A stretch of 64,000 nucleotides of DNA, from assembly GCF_900103405.1 (NCBI RefSeq), contig NZ_FNHX01000012.1, positions 52,478 through 116,477 on the forward strand, read 5' to 3'. The translations under genes and the position numbers were made by a program. The notes under the pieces are model-generated. The model had not been told where the DNA came from. It saw nothing but the letters and a program-made list of their open reading frames with translations, and did no database searches. The stretch comes from Polaromonas sp. JS666. GTDB lineage: Bacteria; Pseudomonadota; Gammaproteobacteria; Burkholderiales; Burkholderiaceae_C. Below are positions 20,925 through 29,176 of the stretch, in pieces; position 1 is the first letter of the stretch, and each line of letters opens with the position of its first letter.

Positions 20925-20945
20925 GCTTTTGCAGGAGCAAAAAAC

Positions 20946-21422
20946 ATGGCCACCATCCCCATCACCAAGCGCGGCGCGGAAAGCCTCAAGGCGGAATTGC
21001 ACCAGCTGAAAACCGTGGACCGCCCCTGGGTCATCAATTCGATTTCCGAAGCGCGCGCCCAGGGTGACCTCAGCGAAAACGCCGAATACGACGCCGCCAA
21101 GGACCGCCAGGGCTTTATCGAAGGCCGCATCCAGGAAATCGAAGGCAAGCTGTCGGCCGCCCAGATCATTGACCCGTCCGAACTGGACGCGGGCGGCAAG
21201 GTCGTGTTCGGCTCCACCATAGAACTGGAAGACGAAGACACCGGTGACAAGGTGACCTACCAGATCGTCGGCGAAGACGAGGCCGACATCAAGCTGGGCC
21301 GTGTCAACATCAGTTCGCCGATCGCGCGCGCATTGATCGGCAAGGACGAGGGCGACACGGCCGAAGTCCAGGCGCCAGGCGGTATCAAGCGCTACGAAAT
21401 CATCGCGGTGATGTATATCTAG
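20946..21422 (+). CDS. greA: Transcription elongation factor GreA
   Basis: 158 residues from the ATG at 20946, preceded by AGGAG; this is the exact family length. The N-terminal coiled-coil carries the tip acidic residues in GDLSENAEYDAAKDRQ (about 38-53). The C-terminal FKBP-like domain ends in PGGIKRYEIIAVMYI. It rescues backtracked RNA polymerase by stimulating transcript cleavage. The gene lies 147 bases after carB and has a leader hairpin. Confidence 0.98.
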   Translation: MATIPITKRGAESLKAELHQLKTVDRPWVINSISEARAQGDLSENAEYDAAKDRQGFIEGRIQEIEGKLSAAQIIDPSELDAGGKVVFGSTIELEDEDTGDKVTYQIVGEDEADIKLGRVNISSPIARALIGKDEGDTAEVQAPGGIKRYEIIAVMYI

Positions 21423-21431
21423 ATTTCACCC

Positions 21432-21881
21432 ATGAAGCAGCGCTTCAATGTGATGGTGGCGGCCCTCTGGTGGGGCAGCCTGACCGGTCTGGGTTTTGTC
21501 GTCGTCCCTATGCTGTTCGCCAACTTGGGCACGCCCGCCGCGGCCGGTGCCATGGCGGCCAGGCTATTCACCGCGCAGGCCTGGCTCAGCACGGGCTGTG
21601 CCATGCTTTTGCTGCTGGTACTCAATAAGAAAGACGACGCGGCCCTTGCGCTGCAGGCACAGGCGGCCATGAAGTTTGTGGTGGCCGGCTTGTTGCTGGC
21701 CTTGCTGGTGGAGTTCGGTATCGCGCCGCGCATCGTCAGTGCGCGCGCTGACGGCGGCAACCTCAAGCTCTGGCATGGGCTGGGGACGGCCCTTTATGTC
21801 GTGCAGTGGTTGTGTGCCGGCCTAGCGCTGTGGCGCCTGGCGCCCACGTCGCAAGCCGCCCAGCCGCCCGCTGCGGACTAA
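21432..21881 (+). CDS. DUF4149-type four-helix membrane protein
   Basis: 149 residues with about four hydrophobic segments (residues 7-30, 45-65, 80-100, 118-138) and the pattern WWGSLTGLGFVVVPMLFANL near the N-terminus, as in DUF4149 proteins. The function is unknown. It starts 9 bases after greA and is probably co-transcribed with it. It ends 5 bases before the convergent folD stop. Confidence 0.8.
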   Translation: MKQRFNVMVAALWWGSLTGLGFVVVPMLFANLGTPAAAGAMAARLFTAQAWLSTGCAMLLLLVLNKKDDAALALQAQAAMKFVVAGLLLALLVEFGIAPRIVSARADGGNLKLWHGLGTALYVVQWLCAGLALWRLAPTSQAAQPPAAD

Positions 21882-21886
21882 GCGCT

Positions 21887-22732
21887 TCAGCCGCGCTCAG
21901 CGGCTTCGAGTGTGTTGACCAGCAGCATGGTAATGGTCATGGGGCCCACACCGCCGGGCACCGGCGTGATGTAGCCGGCAACTTCCTTGACCCCGTCAAA
22001 GTCCACGTCACCGCAAAGCTTGCCCTCGTCATTGCGGTTCATGCCCACGTCGAGCACGACGGCGCCGGGCTTGACCATGTCCGCCGTTAGCACATTACGC
22101 TTGCCGACGGCGGCCACGATCACGTCGGCCTGCAGTGTCATGGCCTTGAGGTCCTTGGTGGCGCTGTGGCAAATGGTGACGGTAGCGTTTTTCTGCAGCA
22201 GCATCAGCGCCATGGGCTTGCCGACGATGTTGCTGCGGCCTATCACCACGGCGTGCTTGCCCTTGAGGTCGTAGTGGATGCTCTCCAGCATCTTCATGCA
22301 GCCGTAGGGCGTGCAGGGCCAGAAGCCGGGCTGGCCGACCATGAGCGCGCCGGCGCTGGCGACGTGAAAGCCGTCCACGTCCTTGGCCGGCGAGATGGCT
22401 TCGATCACCTTGTGCGCATCGATGTGCGCGGGCAACGGCAGCTGCACCAGGATGCCGTGGATGGCCGGGTCCTTGTTGAGCGCGTCCACGCGCGCCAGCA
22501 GGTCGGCTTCGCTGAGGGTGGCGGGGTATTTTTCGAGCACCGAATGCAGGCCGCTGTCCTCGCAGGCTTTGACCTTGTTGCGCACATAGACCTGGCTGGC
22601 CGGGTTTTCGCCCACCAGCACCACGGCCAGGCCGGGCGTGATGCCGCGCGCGCGCAGGGCGGCGGCCCGCCGCGCGACGTCGGCGCGCAATTGTTTGGAG
22701 AGGGCATTTCCGTCAATCAGCTGGGCGGTCAT
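21887..22732 (-). CDS. folD: Bifunctional methylenetetrahydrofolate dehydrogenase/cyclohydrolase
   Basis: 281 residues. The folate site has YVRNKVKACEDSGLHS (catalytic Tyr and Lys about 50-54), GILVQLPLPAHID and the DVDGFH segment. The NADP fold has VVIGRSNIVGKPMA, and the protein ends with PGGVGPMTITMLLVNTLEAA. It interconverts 5,10-methylene- and 10-formyl-THF, supplying C1 units for purines and fMet-tRNA. A terminator lies just upstream, separating it from the two-component genes. Confidence 0.98.
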   Translation of the reverse strand: MTAQLIDGNALSKQLRADVARRAAALRARGITPGLAVVLVGENPASQVYVRNKVKACEDSGLHSVLEKYPATLSEADLLARVDALNKDPAIHGILVQLPLPAHIDAHKVIEAISPAKDVDGFHVASAGALMVGQPGFWPCTPYGCMKMLESIHYDLKGKHAVVIGRSNIVGKPMALMLLQKNATVTICHSATKDLKAMTLQADVIVAAVGKRNVLTADMVKPGAVVLDVGMNRNDEGKLCGDVDFDGVKEVAGYITPVPGGVGPMTITMLLVNTLEAAERG

Positions 22733-22753
22733 TTTTGAATCGGTTTTTCAAAG

Positions 22754-22788
22754 TAAAAACGCCCGCTGGTCCAATCAATACGGGCGTC
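22754..22788 (-). terminator. Intrinsic terminator after the response-regulator gene
   Basis: On the minus strand ACGCCCG (22787-22781) pairs with CGGGCGT (22765-22759) across a 15-base loop and is followed by a T-run (TTTTT). It lies 33 bases past the response-regulator stop and 27 before folD. It should end the kinase-regulator transcript. Confidence 0.75.
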
Positions 22789-22819
22789 AAGGGCTATCGC
22801 AAAGACAGCGAAGGAGCGG

Positions 22820-23446
22820 TCAGCCTTTGGGCGCGTTGGACCCCAGGGCGATTTTGAGCAGGTCGGCCACGGTGTTGGCGTTGAGCTTTTCCATGATGTT
22901 GGCGCGGTGCGCCTCCACCGTCTTGATGCTGATGCCCAGGTCGTCGGCGATCTGCTTGTTGAGCCGGCCGGCCACGATGCGCTCGAGCACTTGGGCCTCG
23001 CGAGAGGTCAGCTTGGCCAGCAGGGCGTCGCGGCTGGCGGACTGCTGGAACTCGCTGAAGGCTTCCTTGGCCTGCTCCAGCATGCGCTCGACCAAGTTGA
23101 CCAGGGCTTCTTCCTGGAACGGCTTCTGGATGAAGTCCATCGCGCCTTTTTTCATGGTGTTGACCGCCATGGGCACGTCGCCGTGGCCGGTGATGAACAC
23201 GATGGGCAGCGGCGACTTGCGCTCGACCAGGCGGTCCTGCAGCTCCAGGCCGGTCATGCCGCCCATGCGGATGTCGACGATCAGGCAGGCCACTTCGCGC
23301 GGGTCGTAGCGGGAGAGGAAGGTTTCGGCCGAGTCGTAGCAGCGGACGCGGTAGTCCTTGCCCTCGAGCAGCCACTGCAGCGAGTCGCGCACGCCCTCGT
23401 CATCATCAACGACGTAGACGGTACCTTTTTTGGGAATCAAGCTCAT
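22820..23446 (-). CDS. FixJ/NarL-type response regulator
   Basis: 208 residues. The receiver domain (1-125) has acidic pocket Asp14-16, phospho-acceptor Asp58 (LIVDIRMGG), the Thr/Ser switch in VFITGHGD and Lys in QKPF. The C-terminal LuxR-type helix-turn-helix is TSREAQVLERIVAGRLNKQIADDL...TVEAHRANIMEKL. It is a transcription factor switched on by phosphorylation. It lies 49 bases downstream of the PAS kinase and is its likely partner. Relatives include FixJ, TtrR and DctR-like regulators; the target genes are not known. Confidence 0.93.
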   Translation of the reverse strand: MSLIPKKGTVYVVDDDEGVRDSLQWLLEGKDYRVRCYDSAETFLSRYDPREVACLIVDIRMGGMTGLELQDRLVERKSPLPIVFITGHGDVPMAVNTMKKGAMDFIQKPFQEEALVNLVERMLEQAKEAFSEFQQSASRDALLAKLTSREAQVLERIVAGRLNKQIADDLGISIKTVEAHRANIMEKLNANTVADLLKIALGSNAPKG

Positions 23447-23495
23447 GCCAAACTTTCTTTCGTGAACTTCTCAAGAGACGGTTCTTGAAGGGTTT

Positions 23496-26063
23496 TCAGT
23501 GAACGCCTGCGTTCCTGGCTGCCGTGCCGTCGCCGGCTGGCGCCGTCGGCAGGATCAGGGGTGTCACAGGGATCCAGAAGGTAAACCGGCACCCCACCAC
23601 TTCGTCCCCATTGTAGAGGTTCTCTGCCTCCATTCTTCCCTGGTGGGACTCGACGATGCTGCGGCAAAGCTTCAGGCCTATGCCCATGCCTTCGGCCTTG
23701 GTGGAGTAGAAGGCCTCATAGAGCCGGCCCATGACTTCAGGCGACAGCCCGCGCCCGGTGTCGAGCACTGAAAACTCCACCACGGCCTGGTCCTCGATCT
23801 GTTTGGGCACCACACGCAGCTCGACGCTGCGGCGCGCCGTGGGCAGGTGGGCCTGCTCGATCGACTCAGCCGCGTTCTTCATCAGGTTGATCAGCACCTG
23901 CTCGATCAGGATGGGGTCCACCATGATTTCAGGCAGGCGGGCCGCGATGTAGTGGCTCAGGCGCACATGGTGGCGGCGCAGCTCGATGTCGGCCAGCTCC
24001 ATGGCGTTGCTGACCATGGTGGCCACGTCGGCCGCCATGCGGTTGGGCTCGCTGCGTTTGACGAAGGAGCGTATGCGCTGGATGATCTGGCCGGCGCGGT
24101 GCGCCTGCTTGGCGGTCTTGTCCAGCGCGATCAGCAGGTCTTCGTTGCTGATCTGCTTGCCCTTGATGCGCGAGACCATGCCGTTGCAGTAGTTGTTGAT
24201 GGCCGTGAGCGGCTGGTTCAGCTCGTGCGCCACGCTGGAGGCCATTTCGCCCATGGTGATCAGGCGGCTGGCGGTCTGGGCCCGCTCGTTTTGCTGGGCG
24301 GCCTGCTCCTCGGCATGGCGCCGCGGCGTGATGTCGGTGGCGATCACCATCTGGGCCAGGCGGCCGTCCACCCAGGTCAAGTAGCGCGAACGCACTTCCA
24401 GCCACTTGCTGAGTTCGGGCACGTAGATCTCGGCGTTTTCCGTCTGCGCCGCCGTCAGCGTGTCAGTCGGGAAGCCGGCCAGGCCATCGACCGCGTCCAG
24501 TGTGTCGTCGGTGGGCACGGCGCTGGGCACGCCGGCCTGCGCGATCAGGTTCAGGTGGCCCGACACCTCGCCGCCAAACCAGGAGCGGTACAGCTTGTTG
24601 GCGAACAGCAGCTCTTCGCTGCCCAGCGGCGCCACCGAGACGGCCGCGTCCAGCCCTTCGAGCACCGTGGTGAAGCGCTCATAGGAGGCGGTCAGCTCCT
24701 CGCGGATGCGCTTGGGCTCGGTGATGTCCGTCATGGAGGTCATCCAGCCGGTCTGCTGGCCGCGCGGGTCGATCAGCGGCGAGACATACATGCGCGCATC
24801 GAAGATCTGCCCGTTCTTGCGCTTGACGCGCACCTCGAAGCCGCCCGGCGGCGTGCGGCCGTGCAGCTCGTCGTCCAGCCGCTGCATCAGCGTGTCGATC
24901 TCGCCTTCCGGCCAATGCGGAAACGGCGGCGTGCGGCCCACCAGGTCGCCTTCGGTCAGGCCCGTCATCTGGCAGAAGGCCGGGTTGACGTAGGTGATGC
25001 GGCCTTGCAGGTCGAGTGCGCGCATGCCGGTCAGCATGGAGTTTTCCATGGCGCGGCGGAAGTTGGTCTCGGCGATCAGCGCCTGCTGGGCCTGCACGCG
25101 GCGGCGCGTGTGGCGCCAGGTGCCCAGCAGCATCCACACCGTGAGCGCGCTCAGCGCGCTGACCAGCCAGAAGAAACCGCTGCCCACCACGCCCAGGGAG
25201 GCCCGGTAACCTTCGGCGCGTATCAGCAGGCCGTTGCCGACCGGCGAGACCGGTATCTCGTATTCGGCCGCGCCGTCGGACCAGGGCAGCAGGCGGGACG
25301 CGGGATTACGCGGCGGCGGCAGGTTGCCCGCCAGCACCCGGTTTTTGTCATCGATCAGGGTCACCGCGTATTTGGCCGTGACCTCGGTCGGCACGCCGAA
25401 GCGCAGCAGCCCGTCAATGGAGTACTCACCCATGATGACGCCGGCGAACTTGCCCTGGTCGTCCAGCGGCACCTGCAATTGCAGGGTGGGCGCGTTGTAG
25501 CCGCCGGCTTCCTTGGGCGTCAGCGGCCGCGAGTACACGGGCTGGCGCAGGTCACGGGCCAGCTCGTAGGTGCCGTCGGTCTCGCCGACCTTGAGCTGTT
25601 CTCCGGCGCCGCGCAGCTGGCTGCCGTTGGCGCTGGGCGATACATAGGCCACCTTGATGCGCCGCTTGCTGTCCACCCAGGTCACGGCCATGAGCTCGGG
25701 GTACTGGTTGACCAGCGACTCGGCCTGGGTGATGAATTCCTCGGTGTCGACTTCCTTGTTGGAGACGTCGCGGCCTATGCGCATGAGCTGCTCCTGCCGC
25801 TCCAGCAGGCGCAGGCGCAGGCGCTGCTGGGCGTATTCCACGTCGCGCTTGACGGCCTGCTGCTCACGGTCGATTTCCTCGATGCGCAGGTAGCCGAAGG
25901 CGGCGATCACGGCCGCCAGGAAGAGCGCGACGGCCAGCAGCGGGCCCAGCGTGATGAAGCGGTCCTGGCGCGACGGCGACTGCCGCCGCCACCAGCGGCG
26001 CCACAAGGCCAGGGGAGCGGGGGTCACCGCGGAGTCGGCGAGGGCAGGGGCTTGCTGGGTCAT
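23496..26063 (-). CDS. Membrane-bound PAS-domain sensor histidine kinase
   Basis: 855 residues from the ATG complementary to 26061-26063; an in-frame ATG 13 codons upstream (26102) is possible, and neither has a clear ribosome site. Order: first membrane helix (about 35-55), large extracytoplasmic sensor region (55-300), second helix (about 310-335), two PAS segments (about 350-460 and 470-590), HisKA with phospho-acceptor His near residue 613 (AHELNQPLTAI), and HATPase with DTGRGLSPE and GMGIGLKLCRSIVE. The layout resembles FixL/DctB-type kinases. The signal is unknown. It is divergent from aceE across a 336-base AT-rich region. Confidence 0.93.
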   Translation of the reverse strand: MTQQAPALADSAVTPAPLALWRRWWRRQSPSRQDRFITLGPLLAVALFLAAVIAAFGYLRIEEIDREQQAVKRDVEYAQQRLRLRLLERQEQLMRIGRDVSNKEVDTEEFITQAESLVNQYPELMAVTWVDSKRRIKVAYVSPSANGSQLRGAGEQLKVGETDGTYELARDLRQPVYSRPLTPKEAGGYNAPTLQLQVPLDDQGKFAGVIMGEYSIDGLLRFGVPTEVTAKYAVTLIDDKNRVLAGNLPPPRNPASRLLPWSDGAAEYEIPVSPVGNGLLIRAEGYRASLGVVGSGFFWLVSALSALTVWMLLGTWRHTRRRVQAQQALIAETNFRRAMENSMLTGMRALDLQGRITYVNPAFCQMTGLTEGDLVGRTPPFPHWPEGEIDTLMQRLDDELHGRTPPGGFEVRVKRKNGQIFDARMYVSPLIDPRGQQTGWMTSMTDITEPKRIREELTASYERFTTVLEGLDAAVSVAPLGSEELLFANKLYRSWFGGEVSGHLNLIAQAGVPSAVPTDDTLDAVDGLAGFPTDTLTAAQTENAEIYVPELSKWLEVRSRYLTWVDGRLAQMVIATDITPRRHAEEQAAQQNERAQTASRLITMGEMASSVAHELNQPLTAINNYCNGMVSRIKGKQISNEDLLIALDKTAKQAHRAGQIIQRIRSFVKRSEPNRMAADVATMVSNAMELADIELRRHHVRLSHYIAARLPEIMVDPILIEQVLINLMKNAAESIEQAHLPTARRSVELRVVPKQIEDQAVVEFSVLDTGRGLSPEVMGRLYEAFYSTKAEGMGIGLKLCRSIVESHQGRMEAENLYNGDEVVGCRFTFWIPVTPLILPTAPAGDGTAARNAGVH

Positions 26064-26399
26064 AGGAGGAATGGTGCAGTTTAAGGGAGATGCTCCCGGC
26101 ATTCAGGGTTGACCCTGATCTTCGAAGGTGAAGCACGGCGCGGCGATGCGGCCGCAATGCCTCGGAAAAGGACTGTCCCGGGTCTGTTGATGCGACGTAT
26201 GCTTACTTTTAAATTTCTTAATGTGAAATCAATAAGCACTATTTGAAATCTCACAAATATTATGAGAAACTAGGGACTTGAATCTAATTTGCGTTTACAA
26301 CACGTTTAGACCCAAGTTGGACACAGGCCCTGTGAGCGGCTCGACAAGAGGCCGCATCGCAGCTTAAACAAGCTTTATCAGGCTACTCAGGAGACAAAC
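26064..26399. promoter_or_regulatory. Divergent promoter region between the sensor kinase and aceE
   Basis: 336 bases without a gene. Bases 26200-26310 are markedly AT-rich against GC-rich flanks. An inverted repeat TCTCA (26249-26253) - 9 bases - TGAGA (26263-26267) lies there, a possible operator. The aceE ribosome site is CAGGAGA just before the ATG. No convincing -35/-10 pair could be fixed. Confidence 0.55.
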
Positions 26400-29123
26400 A
26401 TGGCTGCCAATCCCACCCAAGCCGGCGACAACTTGCGCGCCGCCGCCAACGACGCGCTGGACAAAGACAGCCAGGAAACCCGAGAGTGGATGGACGCCTT
26501 GTCCGCCGTCATCGAAAGCGAAGGCCCGGAGCGCGCCCACTTCCTGCTGGAGCAACTGCTGGAGCACGCCCGCCAGAAAAGCATAGACATGCCTTTCTCG
26601 GCCAACACCGGCTACGTCAACACCATCGAGACCGACCAGGAAGAGCGCTCGCCCGGCAACCTCGAGATCGAGGAGCGCCTGCGCGCCTACATGCGCTGGA
26701 ATGCCATGGCCATGGTGGTCAAGGCCAACCGCCTGCACCCCGCCGACGGCGGCGACCTGGGCGGCCACATCGGCTCCTTCGCCTCGCTGGCCAGCCTGTT
26801 CGGCGCCGGCTTCAACCACTTCTGGCACGCCGAGAGCGAGAACCACGGCGGCGACTGCCTCTACATCCAGGGCCATGTGTCGCCCGGCGTCTATGCCCGC
26901 GCCTACCTTGAAGGCCGCCTGACTGAAGAACAGCTGCTCAACTTCCGCCAGGAAGTCGACGGCAAGGGCCTGTCCAGCTACCCGCACCCCAAACTCATGC
27001 CCGAGTTCTGGCAGTTCCCCACCGTCTCCATGGGCTTGGGCCCGCTGATGGCGATCTACCAGGCGCGTTTCCTCAAGTACCTGCATGCCCGCGGCATCGC
27101 CAACACCGAAAACCGCAAGGTCTGGGCCTTCCTCGGCGACGGCGAGATGGACGAAGTTGAATCCATGGGCGCCATCGGCCTGGCCGCGCGTGAAAAGCTC
27201 GACAACCTGGTCTTCGTCATCAACTGCAACCTGCAGCGCCTGGACGGCCCGGTGCGCGGCAACGGCAAGATCATCCAGGAGCTCGAAGGCGAGTTCCGCG
27301 GCGCCGGCTGGAACGTCATCAAGCTGCTGTGGGGCAGCAACTGGGACCCGCTGCTGGCCCGCGACAAGGACGGCGCGCTGCGCAAGGTCATGATGGACAC
27401 GCTGGACGGCGACTACCAGGCCATGAAGGCCAACGACGGCGCCTATGTGCGCAAGCATTTCTTCGGCCAGGACCCGCGCACGCTTGAAATGGTCGCCAAG
27501 ATGAGCGACGAGGACATCTTCAACCTGCGCCGCGGCGGCCACGACTCGCAAAAGGTCTATGCGGCCTTCCATGCGGCCGTCAAGCACAAGGGCCAGCCCA
27601 CCGTCCTGCTCGTCAAGACCGTCAAGGGCTTCGGCATGGGCAAGATCGGCGAAGGCAAGAACAACGTCCACCAGACCAAAAAACTGGCCGACGAGGACAT
27701 CAAGGCCTTCCGCGACCGCTTCAACATCCCGATTCCCGACAGCAAGCTGGCCGACATTCCCTTCTACAAGCCGGCCGACGACACGCCCGAGATGCGCTAC
27801 CTGCACGAGCGCCGCAAGGCCCTGGGCGGCTACCTGCCGCACCGCCGCGTCAAGGCCGACGAGCAGTTCACCGTGCCCGCGCTGGAGACCTTCAAGTCGG
27901 TGATCGAGCCCACGGCTGAAGGCCGCGAAATCTCCACCACCCAGGCCTATGTGCGCTTTCTCACGCAGCTGCTGCGCGACCAGGCCCTGGGCCCGCGCGT
28001 CGTGCCCATCCTGGTGGACGAGGCCCGCACCTTCGGCATGGAAGGCCTGTTCCGCCAGATCGGCATCTACAACCCCGACGGCCAGAAATACACGCCGGTC
28101 GACAAAGACCAGGTGATGTACTACAAGGAAGACAAGCAGGGCCAGATCCTGCAGGAAGGCATCAACGAGGCCGGCGGCATGAGCAGCTGGATCGCGGCGG
28201 CCACCTCGTACAGCACCAACAACCGCATCATGGTGCCGTTCTACGTGTACTACTCGATGTTCGGCTTCCAGCGCATCGGCGACCTGGCCTGGGCGGCCGG
28301 CGACATGCAGGCGCGCGGCTTCCTGCTCGGCGGCACCTCGGGCCGCACCACGCTCAACGGCGAAGGCCTGCAGCACGAAGACGGCCACAGCCACATTCTG
28401 GCCGGCACCATTCCCAACTGCATCAGCTACGACCCCACCTTCGCGCACGAAGTCGGCGTGATCCTGCACCATGGCCTCAAGCGCATGGTCGAGAAACAGG
28501 ACAACGTTTATTTCTACCTCACGCTGCTCAATGAGAACTACGCGATGCCCGGCCTCAAGCCCGGCACCGAAGAGCAGATCATCAAGGGCATGTACCTGTG
28601 CAAAGAGGGCGCAAAACTCACGCCGCGCGTCCAGCTGCTGGGCTCCGGCACCATCTTGCGCGAGTCCATCGCCGCGCAGGAACTGCTCGAAAAGGAATGG
28701 GGTATTGCCGCCAACGTCTGGAGCTGCCCAAGCTTCAATGAACTGGCCCGCGACGGCCAGGGCACCGAGCGCTGGAACCTGCTGCACCCGGCCGACAAGC
28801 CGCAGGTGTCCTTCGTGGCCCAGCAGCTTGAAAAGCACACCGGCCCCGTCATCGCGTCGACCGACTACATGAAGGCCTACGCCGAGCAGATCCGCCCCTT
28901 CATCCCCAAGGGCCGCACCTACAAGGTGCTGGGCACCGACGGCTTCGGCCGCAGCGACTTCCGCAGCAAGCTGCGCGAGCACTTCGAAGTCAACCGCCAT
29001 TACATCGTCGTGGCGGCGCTCAAGGCGCTCAGCGAAGAGGGCACGGTGCCGGTTGCCAAGGTGGCCGAGGCCATCAAAAAATACGGCATCAATGCCGACA
29101 AGATCAACCCGCTTTACGCTTGA
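26400..29123 (+). CDS. aceE: Pyruvate dehydrogenase E1 component (homodimeric type)
   Basis: 907 residues, close to E. coli AceE (887). The thiamine-diphosphate motif is visible as GDGEMDEVES with NCNLQRLDGPVRG about 30 residues later. TSGRTTLNGEGLQHEDGHS and the C-terminal LGTDGFGRSDFRSKLREHFEVN are typical. It decarboxylates pyruvate and reductively acetylates the lipoyl arm of AceF. It is the first gene of aceE-aceF-BPH-lpdA, with 53 bases to aceF. Confidence 0.98.
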   Translation: MAANPTQAGDNLRAAANDALDKDSQETREWMDALSAVIESEGPERAHFLLEQLLEHARQKSIDMPFSANTGYVNTIETDQEERSPGNLEIEERLRAYMRWNAMAMVVKANRLHPADGGDLGGHIGSFASLASLFGAGFNHFWHAESENHGGDCLYIQGHVSPGVYARAYLEGRLTEEQLLNFRQEVDGKGLSSYPHPKLMPEFWQFPTVSMGLGPLMAIYQARFLKYLHARGIANTENRKVWAFLGDGEMDEVESMGAIGLAAREKLDNLVFVINCNLQRLDGPVRGNGKIIQELEGEFRGAGWNVIKLLWGSNWDPLLARDKDGALRKVMMDTLDGDYQAMKANDGAYVRKHFFGQDPRTLEMVAKMSDEDIFNLRRGGHDSQKVYAAFHAAVKHKGQPTVLLVKTVKGFGMGKIGEGKNNVHQTKKLADEDIKAFRDRFNIPIPDSKLADIPFYKPADDTPEMRYLHERRKALGGYLPHRRVKADEQFTVPALETFKSVIEPTAEGREISTTQAYVRFLTQLLRDQALGPRVVPILVDEARTFGMEGLFRQIGIYNPDGQKYTPVDKDQVMYYKEDKQGQILQEGINEAGGMSSWIAAATSYSTNNRIMVPFYVYYSMFGFQRIGDLAWAAGDMQARGFLLGGTSGRTTLNGEGLQHEDGHSHILAGTIPNCISYDPTFAHEVGVILHHGLKRMVEKQDNVYFYLTLLNENYAMPGLKPGTEEQIIKGMYLCKEGAKLTPRVQLLGSGTILRESIAAQELLEKEWGIAANVWSCPSFNELARDGQGTERWNLLHPADKPQVSFVAQQLEKHTGPVIASTDYMKAYAEQIRPFIPKGRTYKVLGTDGFGRSDFRSKLREHFEVNRHYIVVAALKALSEEGTVPVAKVAEAIKKYGINADKINPLYA

Positions 29124-29176
29124 GTTAACACCCTGACGTAGACGCCTGAACGCCTGAAGCAAACGGAGACAAGAAT

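Noticed and set aside
26364..29162. 932-codon open frame antisense to aceE
   Set aside because: Complement shadow of a strongly biased gene; no domain, and it would remove the aceE promoter and start.
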